DNA from: Plantago ovata
Taxonomy: Eukaryota > Streptophyta > Magnoliopsida > Lamiales > Plantaginaceae
Length of the DNA stretch: 64,000 nucleotides
Assembly (NCBI GenBank): GCA_028274465.1
Contig: CM051457.1
Coordinates: forward strand, 69,600,496 to 69,664,495
Reading direction: 5' to 3'
Below the pieces are notes generated by a model, which searched no databases, was not told the origin of the DNA, and worked only from the letters and a program-made list of their open reading frames with translations. Both the position numbers and the translations under genes were made by a program. Each line of letters starts with the position of its first letter. Within the stretch, counting starts at the first letter, position 1. Below are positions 1 through 11,170 of this stretch, one piece after another.

Positions 1-301
1 TTTCGGACTCGATTTCTGACTTCTAGTGGCCTTCTAACCTCCAGATTCGACCCCTAGACTTCAAATCCTATCCGGAAACCTTCAGATACTCCAATTAGGC
101 TTCTGGAACACCAATTCCTTGTCTACTTCAATATAATTGCCCGGAAATCTTCGTTTTTCAACCAAAACCTGTAAAATAAAAACTAAAGGGAAACGTGACA
201 CTATTCTAATAAAATGCACTAAAATATAGATAAATTAACATAGAGGATAGCTAAAATAGGTGAAAAAGACTCGAATGAAAGTGTAAAATACACATTCATC
301 A
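1..301 (-). repeat. Partial 3' LTR of element A
   Basis: These 301 bases match the last 301 bases (7407-7707) of the A 5' LTR nearly base for base. They end in CATTCATCA, the inverted start TGATGAATG of the LTR. The rest of this LTR lies before the window. Confidence 0.9.
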
Positions 302-320
302 AACTCCCCAAACCGAACCT
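302..320 (-). promoter_or_regulatory. Polypurine tract of element A
   Basis: On the minus strand this reads GGTTCGGTTTGGGGAGTT directly before the 3' LTR, the expected site of the plus-strand primer. The same sequence precedes the 3' LTR of element C at 40609-40626. Confidence 0.8.
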
Positions 321-1642
321 TTGTTTGTCCTCAAATAACTAAGCTAGACTCTAATGCAAAAAACAATGCAACACATAAAATGGTGTCTCATGCCAAATAA
401 AATGAACTAATCTACCGAATCTATCAATAAACATATGAACAATAACCATATAAATCAAAACATGAATATAGGTTGAAGAATGTCTCGATTGACTCATACA
501 CATCCACATAAGCACTTACGTTAAAACAAGATAGTCTCTCGTAACATTCTCTACCTGGACCTAGTCAGTGACGACGTAATGAAACATGTTAAGATACGAA
601 TGGTTGTCCCGTGTCTATGAAACTGAGGACTTACTGTTGTTCACCAAGTTAAGACTTTTCCTCAAAGAGGTCGAACCAGTACTGGCTCTCATCAAACGAA
701 GGATGGTTCCCTATAAAAGATAACACTCCCCTATTCTACCCATCTCTCAAGCAAAGCCTTAAGATTTTCACCACTTCCTGAATGGCAGGACGAGGGTGGT
801 CTAGAACAGATGACACTCAAAAACAAAAGACAAAAAATAGAAAATTACAACACGATTACGAACATTACAAGAATTGGAAAATGAGACACAACACTTTGCT
901 AAACTGCTATTTGGGTTTCTTTTTTTGGACCCTTCTTTGCTCTTTTGGGGTCTTTTTCTTTTTTTTTCTTTCCAGTTTCTTTTTTTCTTTTTTTCTTTTT
1001 TCCTGGAATTTTTCTTTCTTTTTTTTTCGATTTTTTTTAGCCAGCAGTAGCATAACGAAAAAGAAACAAAACGACTCACAAACGACTTCCCCAAACCTAT
1101 TCGAAAGAATAGGTTGGAGTACAAAATTTATGAGAAAGGAAAAATAAACTCACAACACAGAAATGAAAAAACGAAAAACGAGTCTAATGATAGCGTAACC
1201 CCCTCCCCAAACCTATGTCGAGACTACCAAGCTTAACTAAGTGCAATACATAAATGTGACAAGCCAAGCGAGAAAAACCTCAAACAAATTTATAGAGATG
1301 AAGCATATAATTAATGGCATAGTTAGTTAATTTACCCAATAAAAAAGTTCAAAAAATTCGGCAATAAACTCCATATAAAACATGCAAGACTATCCTAGGA
1401 TGAATGTAGTGAATGCAACCTAAAAAACTAAGAAAGCAGTAAACGTGCAAATGCAAATGCAAACAAAGAACAAGATACTAATCAACACAAAGCCAAACAA
1501 TACTTAACATCGCGGTTCACATCCCATCCCCCTTATGATTCTTAAGCTAGCCCCTAGCAAAAGAGATTGAGTAGTAAGAAGTGATACTAGATGTTACCGA
1601 ACGGTTTGGCCTCGATTGGCTGAGAGTGGACATGTGAAAAGT
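321..1642 (-). other. 3' noncoding region of element A with hairpin and purine tract
   Basis: No convincing coding sequence is present. This 1.3-kb stretch aligns (reverse complement) with 39140-40608 of element C, so it is a conserved part of the Athila-type elements here. It holds a pyrimidine-rich tract at about 905-1035 (purine-rich on the element's sense strand) and a perfect hairpin AACCTATTC/GAATAGGTT with a four-base loop at 1094-1115. Apparent reading frames across the homopurine tract encode only low-complexity K/E or F/S strings. Confidence 0.75.
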
Positions 1643-2981
1643 CTAATCATCGGGATTGTAATCCCCATAAAAGTCCCTCCACATGTTAGACAAGAGATCA
1701 TTGGACCGCTGTAGAGCCTCCTGTTGCTGCTGGATGAGCTGTTGCTGCTCCCACCTTTGTTGCCTATCCTCTCGGCGATGCTCCTCGAATGTCTCCCAAT
1801 CGCGGTTGCGCTGGGCAATGTGCCCGTCGAGGTCTTGTCACAGTCCTTGGACATAAGTGGTCAAGGCCGCGGTACTAGCATCAACTCTATCGAAACGATC
1901 GTCGAGGTAGGCTCGGAATTCAGAGAAGTCAAATTCTCTAGACCCCTGTGGTGCTCGAGGCGGTGCATGCGGTGCTCTATGGACAAATGGAATATCCGGG
2001 ATAGGGGCTTGGACATCATCAGCCTCCATAGCATCCTCATAATCATTCTCGTTATCTTCATCGCTCGGTTGGAAGGGTGCTTCCACATCAGCAGCTGCAG
2101 CCGTGGGGTTCTTCATCTGATACCTAGCAAGCTGTACATCAATAATCGAGGGTGAAAGGGTAGCGACCTCGCAATCCCCCTCGTCAATGTCCTCGACCCC
2201 ATGATATTTGCAGTAGGCAGTGATGAAGCTCGGAAAGATGAAGGGCTTCTTCTTCTTTCCCAGTGGCGCTCATACTCTTCATACATGATGTGCCCGATGT
2301 CGATCCGATGTCTGTCTATCAAACAGTAGAGGAGCTCGGCGTAATTTGGCTGTATCCAAGTGTCATTCTTCCTAGGGATCAAGTTGAAGATGCAAAATTT
2401 CATCATCACCTTAGCCTCAATGCTAAGGTCGCTCTGAGGATCCGTGCAGGTTCTGCTCCGATTTCTGGGTATCTGTACTCCCTGTTGCAGATCACGTCCG
2501 TAATATGTCTTCCTATCCCCCTAGAGGCCCTCGAATATAGGTAGGCATGGTTGATCCCTGTGAACTCCTGTTGCCCAAAATGGATGAATGAAGAAATTGA
2601 CTCTGGTGTCCATGGTATTATCAGGCCTCGAACTAGTACCCCATTCTTCTCCTCGAGATCAGTGAATCTAGTGTAGAACTCTTGGAGGAGGCTCACGTCG
2701 TACCCCTTGAACCTATTGGAACTATACCAAATCCAGTTCCTTCTTGATACCAATCGGGAGAGCGTCCTATACCCCGCCGTTTGAGCTACTGCCTCCGGAA
2801 TATCAATCCTCCTATCGGGTATGATCGATCTTCCCCCTTCGGATAGCTCCGCTTCGAGCCTTTGTCGGACATCTATCGCAGCAAAAGACAACTCGTACAT
2901 GTTGTGAGAAGGTTGGGAGCTTGATGCTACTCCCTTTCCCTTCTTGCTCGAGCCAGCTCTCCTCGATCCTCTTGGAGCCAT
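1643..2981 (-). pseudogene. Env-like third ORF of Athila element A (plant transposon-protein domain)
   Basis: The start is the ATG at 2981, giving an N-terminus beginning MAPRGSRRAGSSKKGKG. The first 190 residues contain EFYTRFTDLEEKNG and VRGLIIPWTPESIS, resembling the putative plant transposon-protein domain found in the 3' ORF of Athila elements. The role is unknown; it has been called env-like because of its position. The C-terminal part is acidic, then Q-rich (about 1650-1790), ending at a TAG at 1643. The frame is broken three times: a shift near 2406, a shift in the AAGAAGAAG run near 2250, and an in-frame TGA at 1838-1840 that could be a CGA-to-TGA deamination. Remote similarity is judged by eye. 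Confidence 0.7.
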
Positions 2982-3750
2982 GATTCCTACAAACAGCAAT
3001 TAGTATCTTGTATGACGCAAAACAGACTTATGCATATGTAAATGTACGAGCGAACAAATGAGCGATATCTACAACAATCGAACTCCTCAAAAACCCAATG
3101 TCTAGTCTAGCTACTTCATCATGCAACATATCAATGTAACTTCTACAATCACATATCACATTATGCTCTTGCTAGACAACAAATGCCTTGAATCACAAGT
3201 TTCAATTCATACCATAGTAACAAAGATCTAACAACATAAATCCTCAACTTCATCAATCATGCATTCTACCATTACATCCATCATTATCATATCAACAAAC
3301 ACATGTTTAAACATGGAATGAAAGTGAAAGATACATTTCCTAACAAGATATATCATCTAATAGCAAAAAATCTCAAACCAACAAACCAAGCCTAATTGAA
3401 CATGCAATTGATAATGAATAACGTTTCTAATAACATAAATCATCAACCCATACATCATACAAGCTTAATTGAAGCATAAATCAAAAAACCCCCAAATTTG
3501 AAAAATTAGGGTTCATGTGAGATTACCTCAAATCCGAAGATTGAATGAACTAGGAAGAGATTTGTTCGGATGAAAAGAAAGAGCACGTGACGGGCTTCGA
3601 TTGAATCTAAAGAACACACAATTTGATGGAAATATGAAAAAGTTATGAAGGATTGAAGATATTTTGAAAATTGGGAAATTTTTGGAGATTAGATGAAGAA
3701 GATGAGGTGAAATGAGAGAAAATGAGGGAAACCCCCGTTTTCTAATCTGC
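2982..3750 (-). other. Noncoding spacer of element A
   Basis: AT-rich sequence lies between the protease/palindrome region and the env-like ORF. I see no ORF, RNA gene or insertion in it. It may carry the leader or splice acceptor for the downstream ORF, but no feature decides this. Confidence 0.5.
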
Positions 3751-3751
3751 A

Positions 3752-3900
3752 GGGGCGCGGGGCGAGTCGCCCCACGCCTGGGGCGAGTCGTCCCGTGCGG
3801 GGCGAATCGCCCCGCATGTGGGGTGAATCGCCCTGCGTGTCCGGAGCGTGCGCCGCGCTCTGGACTCGTGGGGCGTGGGGGCGATTCGCCCCCCACCTTC
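3752..3900. repeat. Cluster of GCGANTCGC palindromes inside element A
   Basis: Five copies of a short GC-rich inverted repeat occur in 140 bp, in DNA that is otherwise AT-rich: about 3759-3773, 3780-3794, 3799-3813, 3820-3834 and 3877-3893. The last is a perfect palindrome, GGGGGCGATTCGCCCCC. The centre base varies (A, G or T) and outer flanks differ between copies. The same motif recurs in the LTRs of A, B and C and inside gag of B and C. Confidence 0.85.
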
Positions 3901-4098
3901 TGAGGCGGGGAGACGAACTTTTCAAAAAAATGCGGTGTTTAAGTCCCCGAAAACCCTTTTTCTCACAAAACACTCGAAAAATCTCACTCAAACTTAACAT
4001 AAGCACATACGACACAGAGACGAACAAATTCACATATGAAAAGCAAATTGTTCAAGTATGAATGCATGCAATAAAGCGGTAAAGAAAGCGATAAAATC

Positions 4099-4116
4099 TC
4101 CGGGTTGCCTCCCGGA
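4099..4116 (-). ncRNA. Conserved GGGAGGCAACCC-type hairpin downstream of Athila protease
   Basis: On the minus strand TCCGGG-AGGCAA-CCCGGA forms a six-base-pair stem with a six-base loop, just after the protease reading frame ends. A GGGAGGCAACCC-like hairpin between gag-pol and the 3' ORF is, to my knowledge, a recurrent feature of Athila-type elements. Its role is unknown; RNA structure is inferred from sequence only. Confidence 0.5.
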
Positions 4117-4159
4117 TAGCGCCATTGTTTAAAGTCTTTGACTCGACTCCTGTTTGCGC

Positions 4160-4700
4160 CTAGCTCTTCTTCTTGAGGGTACTAGACTTCCCCTTCATGG
4201 ATCTTCTCCTCATGCCACGAACCTGTGAATAAGAATGAACATAGGAATCAAGACCACAGTAGTTAATAGTGTGAGAAGTATCAGGTGGATCAGATATGGC
4301 TCGCAACACATGTCGCTTGCCATCCACCTCAATAGTGCAAGTCCTTCGGTAGATGTCCATCACGGAGCGTAGCTTAGTCAAGAACGTTCGCCCCAAGAGA
4401 ATGACATCCCCGTCCCAGGTGTAGATGCCGGCATAACTACAAAATTGGTGTATACAGAAGCTTCACCAATCTTGACCAATACATTCTTCACAACGCCTTC
4501 GGGTCTCACAAAGGATCCATCCGCCAGTTGCACAATAGCCTTATGCTCAGATAGTTTTTCAAGGCTACTCTTCTCGAACACATTCAAAGGGAGCACATTA
4601 GAGTAGGATCCCGTGTCTAGTGTGGCACGGACATCTTCAAGCTCACCAATTCCGACCTTAACATCGAAACTTTGAGGGAGTGGCTCGGGATCCTCTTACT
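4160..4700 (-). pseudogene. Aspartic protease of element A, frameshifted
   Basis: This is the retropepsin-like domain that would cleave the Gag polyprotein. The active-site motif LDTGSYSNVLPL is encoded at about 4585-4640 (minus strand), followed by QLADGSFVRPEGVV and VLVKIGEASV, the usual flap and core strands. A frameshift near 4390-4400 separates this from the closing strand that includes LGRTFLTKL. The frame ends in a short basic tail at 4160. DTG is the standard retropepsin motif, whereas element B carries DLGAS. The pol enzymes that normally follow are missing. Confidence 0.75.
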
Positions 4701-6308
4701 CCTCTTCACTCTCGTCAGAACTAAGGTCCTTCTCTTCTTCCTTAGCCTGTGGAGGTTCTTCCTTCTTGCAACAATCGCACTTAGCAACCTTCTTGATGGT
4801 GATTTCAACAGGTAGATCGCCCGCTATGGTAATGGACATCGACTTCTCAGTGTTGCTAGGCAGCTTGCCTTGTTCCCTACTTGCTCCTCGGTCGATTAAC
4901 TCTTGCATCTTTTGATGGGCAAGCCTAGTGCTCTCTACCAACCTATCAAGCCTTGCCCTAGTCTTCTCAGAATCTTCTTCATAACGTTTGAGAAAACTTT
5001 GGGTGTGATCAACCATCTTCTGCAAGTTCTCCATTAGTTGAGCGACTTCGACTTCGGTGGCTCTTTCAGAGCGGGGTTTTCGCAGTGATCATTACCATAG
5101 TTAAGCCTACTATGGTCTTGGTTAGGGCCATAAGTTTGGCTAGCAGGTGCATATCCTTGATTGTTTCGGAACCCTCTTCTCCGAAATCCACCTCGAGAAT
5201 TCCTACCATCTTGTCCGTAGCTAGCTTCTTGAGTACCAAACTCCGTAGCAAAGGCTTCCTCTTCGCCTCCTTGAACCCAGTTGCCATCATCATACGCAAG
5301 CTCCGATCTACACATATGAGCCCCATGCCCATAGGTCTTGCATATTCTGCAAACTTCGTTCGAAACAGTTGTTCCAGCGGCGCTCTTGAGGACTTGCTTC
5401 AATTCGTTGGTAAAGCACTCGAATTGATCCCCATTCCCCCTATACATAGGGGCGTCTTGAGTCGGTGGAGCTTCAGGTCCACGTCTCCTAACCATCGCTC
5501 TTGGGTCCTTGAACTACGAGCCCTTAGCAAGCCTTTCGAAAACTGCCCACACGGCTTCTGCGATTTCCTCCCAAATATTGCCTCGGCATTGGAAATCCAC
5601 CACTTGTTGGTTCTCGAAGGTTAGTCCATTGTAGAAGTGTTGGACTAGATCAGAAAGCTCAAAACCATGGTGAGGGCACTTGTTCGTGAGATCTTGGAAC
5701 CTCTCAAACGCGGTGTAGATGGTCTCATCATAGTCCTGTTTGAATCCATTGATTTGCGCCTTTAGCGCGGTAGTCAAGGTGTGAGGGAAGTATTTTTCCA
5801 TGAAAGCTGAAAAAACCTTCTCCCAAGTGTCCAGCGAGCCTGCTGGTAGAGAACTCAACCATGACTTGGCTCTGTCGCCAAGTCCCATAGCAAAAACCTT
5901 CATCCTCAACTCATCCGTTGTTATTTCAGCCCCGGGTCGTGGGAGTTGGTTGACGAAATCATCGATATCGTGCAAGTACCCCATCACATCTTCCCTTGCT
6001 AAACCATAGAATCTCGGAAGTTGTTGGAATGCGTGGTTCTTGATTTCCATATCTCGAGTTGCAGACGAAAGAACAATCGCCGGTCCCCTCATACGATCCT
6101 TGGAGGGTTGAACCCATGCTTTCAGTGGTCTAGCTTCTGCCATTCCGTCGATTCCCTTGAATAGACTGTGTAGAGATTCAGAGAAATCGGTATCCTCTAT
6201 TTCCTATAGCTCACGCATTTGAAGTAGTCGTCTTCTTTGGTGGTAGACTCTGTCGATCTCAGCAATTGAATCAGCAAGCGGTGTTCCTCTAGATCGTGTA
6301 TGTGGCAT
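4696..6308 (-). pseudogene. gag of Athila element A, interrupted
   Basis: Gag forms the virus-like particle and packages the RNA. The most likely start is the ATG at 6308. An in-frame TAG at 6204-6206 breaks the N-terminus, so the largest remaining frame begins at 6143. It contains a retrotransposon gag domain (residues around WLSSLPAGSLDTWEKVFSAF and YTAFERFQDLTNKCPHHGF). A second in-frame stop lies at 5514. A zinc knuckle CRICKTYGHGAHMC (CX2CX4HX4C) follows at about 5310-5350. After a frameshift near 5035 a coiled-coil-like segment beginning MENLQKMVDHTQSFLKRYEE leads to an acidic end at 4696. Family assignment is firm; the number of breaks shows the copy is inactive. Confidence 0.85.
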
Positions 6309-6431
6309 ACACTATCTGTAACAAACTAGGAAAAGAGTATCAGATAGAGATTAAAAAGGAAAACTAAAACTACTAGAACTAGGAATTGAATGCTGAAAAT
6401 ATAAATAAATTAAACAGAAAAAAGGAGTATA

Positions 6432-6450
6432 GTCCCCGGCAACGGCACCA
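6432..6450 (-). promoter_or_regulatory. Primer-binding site of element A
   Basis: On the minus strand TGGTGCCGTTGCCGGGGAC, three bases after the 5' LTR. It differs by one base (C to T) from the site in element C at 37557. The sequence is complementary to the 3' end of plant tRNA-Asp. Confidence 0.85.
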
Positions 6451-6453
6451 ATT

Positions 6454-7707
6454 TGATGCTGCACGAATTTGTCAGATTCGATCAATCAAATAAATTTGTT
6501 ATTTAGTCAAAGGCAATTCACAACTACAACGAAAACCGTAGAGTAGCAGTAGAATAACCTCGAGTGTCGATCTCTAAGGACTATAACTAGCTTTATCTAA
6601 TCTAATTTAGAATATAAAACAGCAGACGATTTAGCAAAGGTTTTTCTTAACAGATAATGGAGATTGGTGATAGTATGGTCCTTCAAAGCATAACGGGTTA
6701 ATAATCATGCGTAAATTCCTCGGTCTTGCATGGAGATCTTTGATCAATGAATTGTCCAGTTGTAATTATCAAACACTACGAAGATATAGATTAGATAGGT
6801 CGAAGACCAATGAATTGTCCAATTGTGTGCAATAATTAATCAACAATACGAAGATAGAGATTTAGATAGATCAAAGAAATAAAGCAATAACACGGAGTAT
6901 AATGCGCGATATAGCCATTAGCATAATTATCAACCCTTCTCTAAGAATTCACATACTATCACTAACAAGAAGTTTAGCTGCTCATAGTTGTCATGCAATC
7001 AACAGAAATCATAGAAGAAAACATGTTGAAAGATATATAAAAATAAGTAGAAAAACTGTAAGATACAATGTTACCGAAGGTTGTCAGTCTCCGAAGAATC
7101 GCGATCTTACTAGCTCCAAACTGCTATGAAAAAGTATCTCCTAAGCTATGAACCCCCAGAACAGGCTCTGGGAAGTTCCTACCTAAAACTACAGAGAAAG
7201 TTGAGAGAATAGGTCTGGTAAAGTATGAAAATCGGAGAAAAACTGAGCAACTATATATAGGCTTCGAATTAGAGTGGGGCGAAGGGCCCCACACACCGGG
7301 CGAGTCGCCTGGTGTGGGGCGATTCGCCCCACATCCCGGGCGATTCGCCCGGGAGTAAAACTCGGGAATTTATGCGTTTTCGATGCGTTTTTGGATTTCT
7401 TCCCCTTTTCGGACTCGGTTTCTGACTTCTAGTGGCCTTCTAACCTCCAGATTCGACCCCTAGACTTCAAATCCTATCCGGAAATCTTCAGATACTCCAA
7501 TTAGGCTTCTGGAACACCAATTCCTTGTCAACTTCAATATAATTGCCCGGAAAACCTCATTTTTCAACCAAAACCTGTAAAATAAAAACTAAAGGGAAAC
7601 GTGACACTATTGTAATAAAATGCACTAAAATATAGCTAAATTATCATAGAGGATAGCTAAAATAGGTGAAAAAGACTCAAACGAAAGTGTAAAATACACA
7701 TTCATCA
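6454..7707 (-). repeat. 5' LTR of element A
   Basis: A 1254-bp LTR bounded by TGATG at 6454 and CATTCATCA at 7707, next to the PBS. A TATA box (TATATATAG) lies at about 7249-7258 on the minus strand. Immediately upstream of it (7274-7352) are four GCGANTCGC-type palindromes. Short ORFs within it are also conserved in other LTR copies because the LTRs are homologous, and are not taken as genes. Confidence 0.9.
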
Positions 7708-9392
7708 TAAACCTCCTATGAAACCCTACATGACCAAAAAAAGACTGCAATTCTTTCACACAAGTAGGTGGGGGAAGTTTTTCAATGATTTCGATCTTAG
7801 CCTTGTCTACCTCAATACCTCTTTCAGAAACTATATGTCCTAGAACAATGCCTTCCCTAACCATATAATGACTTTTCTCCCAGCTTAAGGTCAAATTGCA
7901 TTCAATGCACCTTTTCAGAACAAGATCTAATCTTTGCAAGCATTCATCAAACGAATCACCAAAAAGGGAAAAATCATCCATGAAAACTTCAACAAATTTA
8001 GTTACCATATCAGAGAAAACAGAAAGCATGCACCTTTGGAAAGTGGCGGGAGCGTTGCATAGCCCAAACGGCATCTTCCTATAGGCAAACCTTCTGAATG
8101 GGCAAGTGAATGTCATCTTCTCCTGATCCTCTGGTGCAATCGCAATCTGGTAGAAACCTGATAAACCATCAAGAAAACAATAGAATTCCGCCCCGCAAGG
8201 CGGTTTAGCATGTCACCTATAAATGGCAAAGGGAAGTGGTCTTTCTTAGTGGCGGCATTTAATCTTCTATAGTCAATGCACATCCGCCATCCAGTGGTCT
8301 TCCTAACCGGTACTAATTCTCCCTTCTCATTCTCTTCCACGTGACTCCTGATTTCTTAGGAACTACATGTACCGGGCTCACCAATCGACTATCAGGAATG
8401 GGGTAAATTATATCGTCATCTAGCAACTTGATCCCTTCTTTCTTTACCACCTCTTGCATGGCCAGATTTATCCTACGCTGAGGTTGCCTAACCGGTTTGG
8501 CATCTTATTCTAGAGTGATGTTATGCACACACCGAGTAGGGCTAATTCCTTTGATATCACTAATACCCCATCCTATAGCTGCAGAATTTGCTTTCAAAAC
8601 TTCAATTAGCCTACTTTCTTCATCGCTGGAGAGATGTGAGGAGACGATCACAGGCTTCTTCTGATTTTCTCCTAAGTAGACATACTTGAGGTGCGCAGGA
8701 AGTGGCTTTAATTCTAAGCTAGGCTCTTCAGGGAATTTACTTTCTTCCTCTTCTTCATCCAAAGGTTCAAGCACTTCTTCTCCTACGGGAATTTCTGGGG
8801 TGCTATCCATCATTTCAACTAGTTCCCTTGCTTCTTCAGTCATGTAGCATGTCTCAGTCTGCATGGTTAGTGCCTCCTCAAGTGGCTCACGATTATCATA
8901 GAAATGATGCAATTCGGAAATCATGGAATCATAGCAATCGACAAAATTTAACTCTTCCACGACTTCCTTATCTCCGATGCTACATCCTACCAATTCAATC
9001 TTCTCACTCATTACCTCCATGGTTATTTTCTTGCCCTTAAGTTCAAGGCATGTGTTGGTAGTTGCCATGAATGGTCTCCCAAGTAGTACTACGTGCTCGC
9101 GAATATGGCTCTTTCCCTCGTCTGCATATTTCATTACTACAAAATCAGCTGGAATTATCAATTTGTCCACCTTCACAAGGATATCCTCTATTATCCCGAC
9201 TGGCCTCTTCACACTTTGGTCCGCCATTTGGACGACCATATCAGTTGGTGTTAATTCTCCGAGATCCAGGGCTTTGTATACCGAATAGGGCATTAAGTTA
9301 ATGCTAGCCCCTAAGTCAAGCATTGCCTTCGTGGTCCGACCGTTCCCCAAAGCGATGTTGATGATAAAACTTCCAGGATCTTTCTTCTTCAC
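7708..9392 (-). pseudogene. Protease and partial reverse transcriptase of element B
   Basis: Protease: DLGASINLMPYSVYK at about 9270-9315 (Athila-type DLGAS in place of DTG), then VVLLGRPFMATT. RT: the fragment WRMCIDYRRLNAATKKDHFP, then FAYRKMPFGLCNAPATFQ, and the catalytic FMDD at about 7990-8000, ending at GFHRRF where the A LTR begins. The frame joins gag directly except for a TGA at 9399. Further damage is a TAA at 8505, a shift near 8340 and another near 8150-8185. The domain order protease then RT is that of a Gag-Pol polyprotein. Integrase is not in the window. Confidence 0.85.
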
Positions 9393-9398
9393 AGGTAA

Positions 9399-10976
9399 TC
9401 AGGCAATTGAGTTGACCGTTTCAACCCCATTCACTTCCTTTCCTGAAGTAACCCTTTTGTTCCTTATCTCACGAAAGAATTTCGTATAAGCCGGAATGTT
9501 TTGGATTAACTCCAAGAGAGGCACATTGACTTCAACCTTCGAGAGGCGTTGGAATAGAGGTGACTCTTGAATATCCTTCTTGGCTGGCTTGATCCGACTT
9601 GGGAATGGTACATGTGGTTTCGGGGGTACATATGGATTAGAAGATTTGTGAAGTACCGCTGGCGTAGGAGTTCCTATTTCGACTTCATCATCACCCATGT
9701 CTTCTACAGATGTTCTTGGATCATCATCCTTCTCTGGAACTTCTTGAGGTTCTTTGGAACTTTCGCTAACCTCATGTTCTGTGCTTGGTCCTGCATTTTC
9801 GATCCCAGTAGATTCAACACGTTTAGGACGCACAAATTTAGGAATTTTGGTCATCTTTCCTCCACGGAGTAGTAGATTCACTTCTTCGTACTCAGTTTCC
9901 TCGGTTGTAACAGTTGGAAGTGGCTTAGGATCAGCTTCAGGTGTCAAAACAGGGGAACTGGGGTCGTCCAGTTCCCTGGAGCTGGGGGGCCGAGTCGCCC
10001 CAAACTTTCTGTCTGTGGGGGGCGATTCGCCCCCCTCACCGGGCGGTTCGCCCCCCACTTCCAGGGGGGCGTCTTCGACTGCTTTTCCGCACTTTTCACA
10101 CTTCAACAGGCTAAGCTCCTTGATAAGTTGCTCAGTTACTTCGACCGCTTCAAAAGCCTTTTCGATGCGAAGATTGTTTTCAGCTTGCCCTGCGTGTGCT
10201 ATCTCGAAAACACTCTCAATGGCCTTAATCCCTGCGTAAAACATAAGTTCTTCCTCTTCACTGATATCTTCGTCTTTAGAATATCCTTCGTATAACCCGT
10301 CAGTTTCGCCACGATTTGAATTTACGTTGGTGACTTGACTCGACATTATCTTCTCAGATTGTGCAGATCCATTGACGTACTTTTGAAAGACCGTCTCTGC
10401 CTCTTCAACTGTACATTCTTCTAATCCTCCGCACATCCCATCCACTTGAAGCCTAACATCGTCACGTAAACGACCAACAAAATACCAAATCAGCTCCCCG
10501 TCGTCGAAACAGTGATAGGGGCACTCACGTTTATACAGCTCAAAACGCTCATAGGTGTCACAGAACCGCTCACACTCTCCTTGCTTGAAGTGTTCGATCC
10601 GACTCCGTAAGGCAATTGTCTCATGGTAAGGCATGAAACGCGCCAAGAACTCCTCTACTACTTGGCTCCAGGTCCTCAGTGATCCTGGTGCTAACCTTGC
10701 TATCCAAATTCTCGGTTCATATCGCAGAGCAAAAGAAAATAATTTCCTGCATAATTGGTCCTCGGTGAACCTCTTCGCTGGAACTTTTGCTATTTCTTCC
10801 TCATAGGACCTGATGAAGCTTAACGGATTCATCCCCACTCCATCTTCGAACCTCGGTATCCTTCTCACTACAGAACTCGTTACCTCATACCCCGATAACT
10901 CTTTTTCCAAGTATATAGTTGACCCTTTCTTGACTTGCAAAAACGTAGGTGTTAAAAGAGCTTTTAAGGTCGTCAT
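9399..10976 (-). CDS. Gag of Athila-like element B (about 525 aa)
   Basis: The ATG at 10976 is chosen over upstream non-ATG frame; it aligns with the gag start of element C (37830). The N-terminal half carries a retrotransposon gag domain (SFIRSYEEEIAKVPAKRF, EFLARFMPYHETIALRSRIE, CDTYERFELYKRECPYH). A CXXC pair (CEKCGK) sits near residue 300. Then follows a proline-rich linker encoded by three GCGANTCGC palindromes (9988-10078), giving GGEPPGEGGESPP. The C-terminal part is acidic. The frame is open throughout and ends at a single TGA, after which protease continues in the same frame; this is probably a nonsense mutation, although programmed readthrough cannot be excluded by sequence. Confidence 0.85.
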   Translation of the reverse strand: MTTLKALLTPTFLQVKKGSTIYLEKELSGYEVTSSVVRRIPRFEDGVGMNPLSFIRSYEEEIAKVPAKRFTEDQLCRKLFSFALRYEPRIWIARLAPGSLRTWSQVVEEFLARFMPYHETIALRSRIEHFKQGECERFCDTYERFELYKRECPYHCFDDGELIWYFVGRLRDDVRLQVDGMCGGLEECTVEEAETVFQKYVNGSAQSEKIMSSQVTNVNSNRGETDGLYEGYSKDEDISEEEELMFYAGIKAIESVFEIAHAGQAENNLRIEKAFEAVEVTEQLIKELSLLKCEKCGKAVEDAPLEVGGEPPGEGGESPPTDRKFGATRPPSSRELDDPSSPVLTPEADPKPLPTVTTEETEYEEVNLLLRGGKMTKIPKFVRPKRVESTGIENAGPSTEHEVSESSKEPQEVPEKDDDPRTSVEDMGDDEVEIGTPTPAVLHKSSNPYVPPKPHVPFPSRIKPAKKDIQESPLFQRLSKVEVNVPLLELIQNIPAYTKFFREIRNKRVTSGKEVNGVETVNSIA

Positions 10977-11148
10977 ACCTGGAAATCTGGAACAGGAGTA
11001 ACTCAAAACTAAAATTTAGTCTCGTTAGAAATCTCGAAAATCAAGAAAATATCTGGAAATCACTATGAAAACGAAAAAGACTAATACTACTAAGACTAGG
11101 AATTGAATGCTGAAAATATAAATAAGCTAAACAGAAAAAAGGAGTGTA

Positions 11149-11167
11149 GTCCCCGGCAGCGGCGCCA
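11149..11167 (-). promoter_or_regulatory. Primer-binding site of element B
   Basis: On the minus strand TGGCGCCGCTGCCGGGGAC, three bases inside the 5' LTR; one base differs from the C element site. It is complementary to the tRNA-Asp 3' end. The 170-bp stretch up to gag (10977-11148) is leader. Confidence 0.85.
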
Positions 11168-11170
11168 ATT

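Larger units (their letters stand above)
1..7707 (-). mobile_element. Element A: Athila-like Ty3/Gypsy retrotransposon lacking RT and integrase
   Basis: Read on the minus strand the order is 5' LTR (6454-7707), PBS (6432-6450), gag, protease, a GC-rich palindrome cluster, an env-like ORF (1643-2981), a long 3' noncoding region, a purine-rich tract and the 3' LTR (1-301, cut by the window edge). The PBS is close to TGGCGCCGTTGCCGGGGA, the complement of the plant tRNA-Asp 3' end used by the Athila lineage (established knowledge). No RT, RNase H or integrase sequence is present between protease and the env-like ORF, so the copy cannot replicate alone. It is inserted in the RT of element B: the B reading frame runs directly into the A LTR at 7707/7708. 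The TSD cannot be tested because the left edge lies outside the window. Confidence 0.9.

Noticed and set aside
782-1147. ORFs on both strands over the pyrimidine-rich tract
   Set aside because: Low-complexity F/S or K/E strings produced by the homopurine tract; the same artefact appears in element C at 39780-40117.
6902-7129. Conserved short ORF seen again at 36798-37040 and 41178-41420
   Set aside because: These lie at equivalent places in homologous LTRs; conservation is explained by LTR identity, with different strands relative to the element transcript and no protein family.
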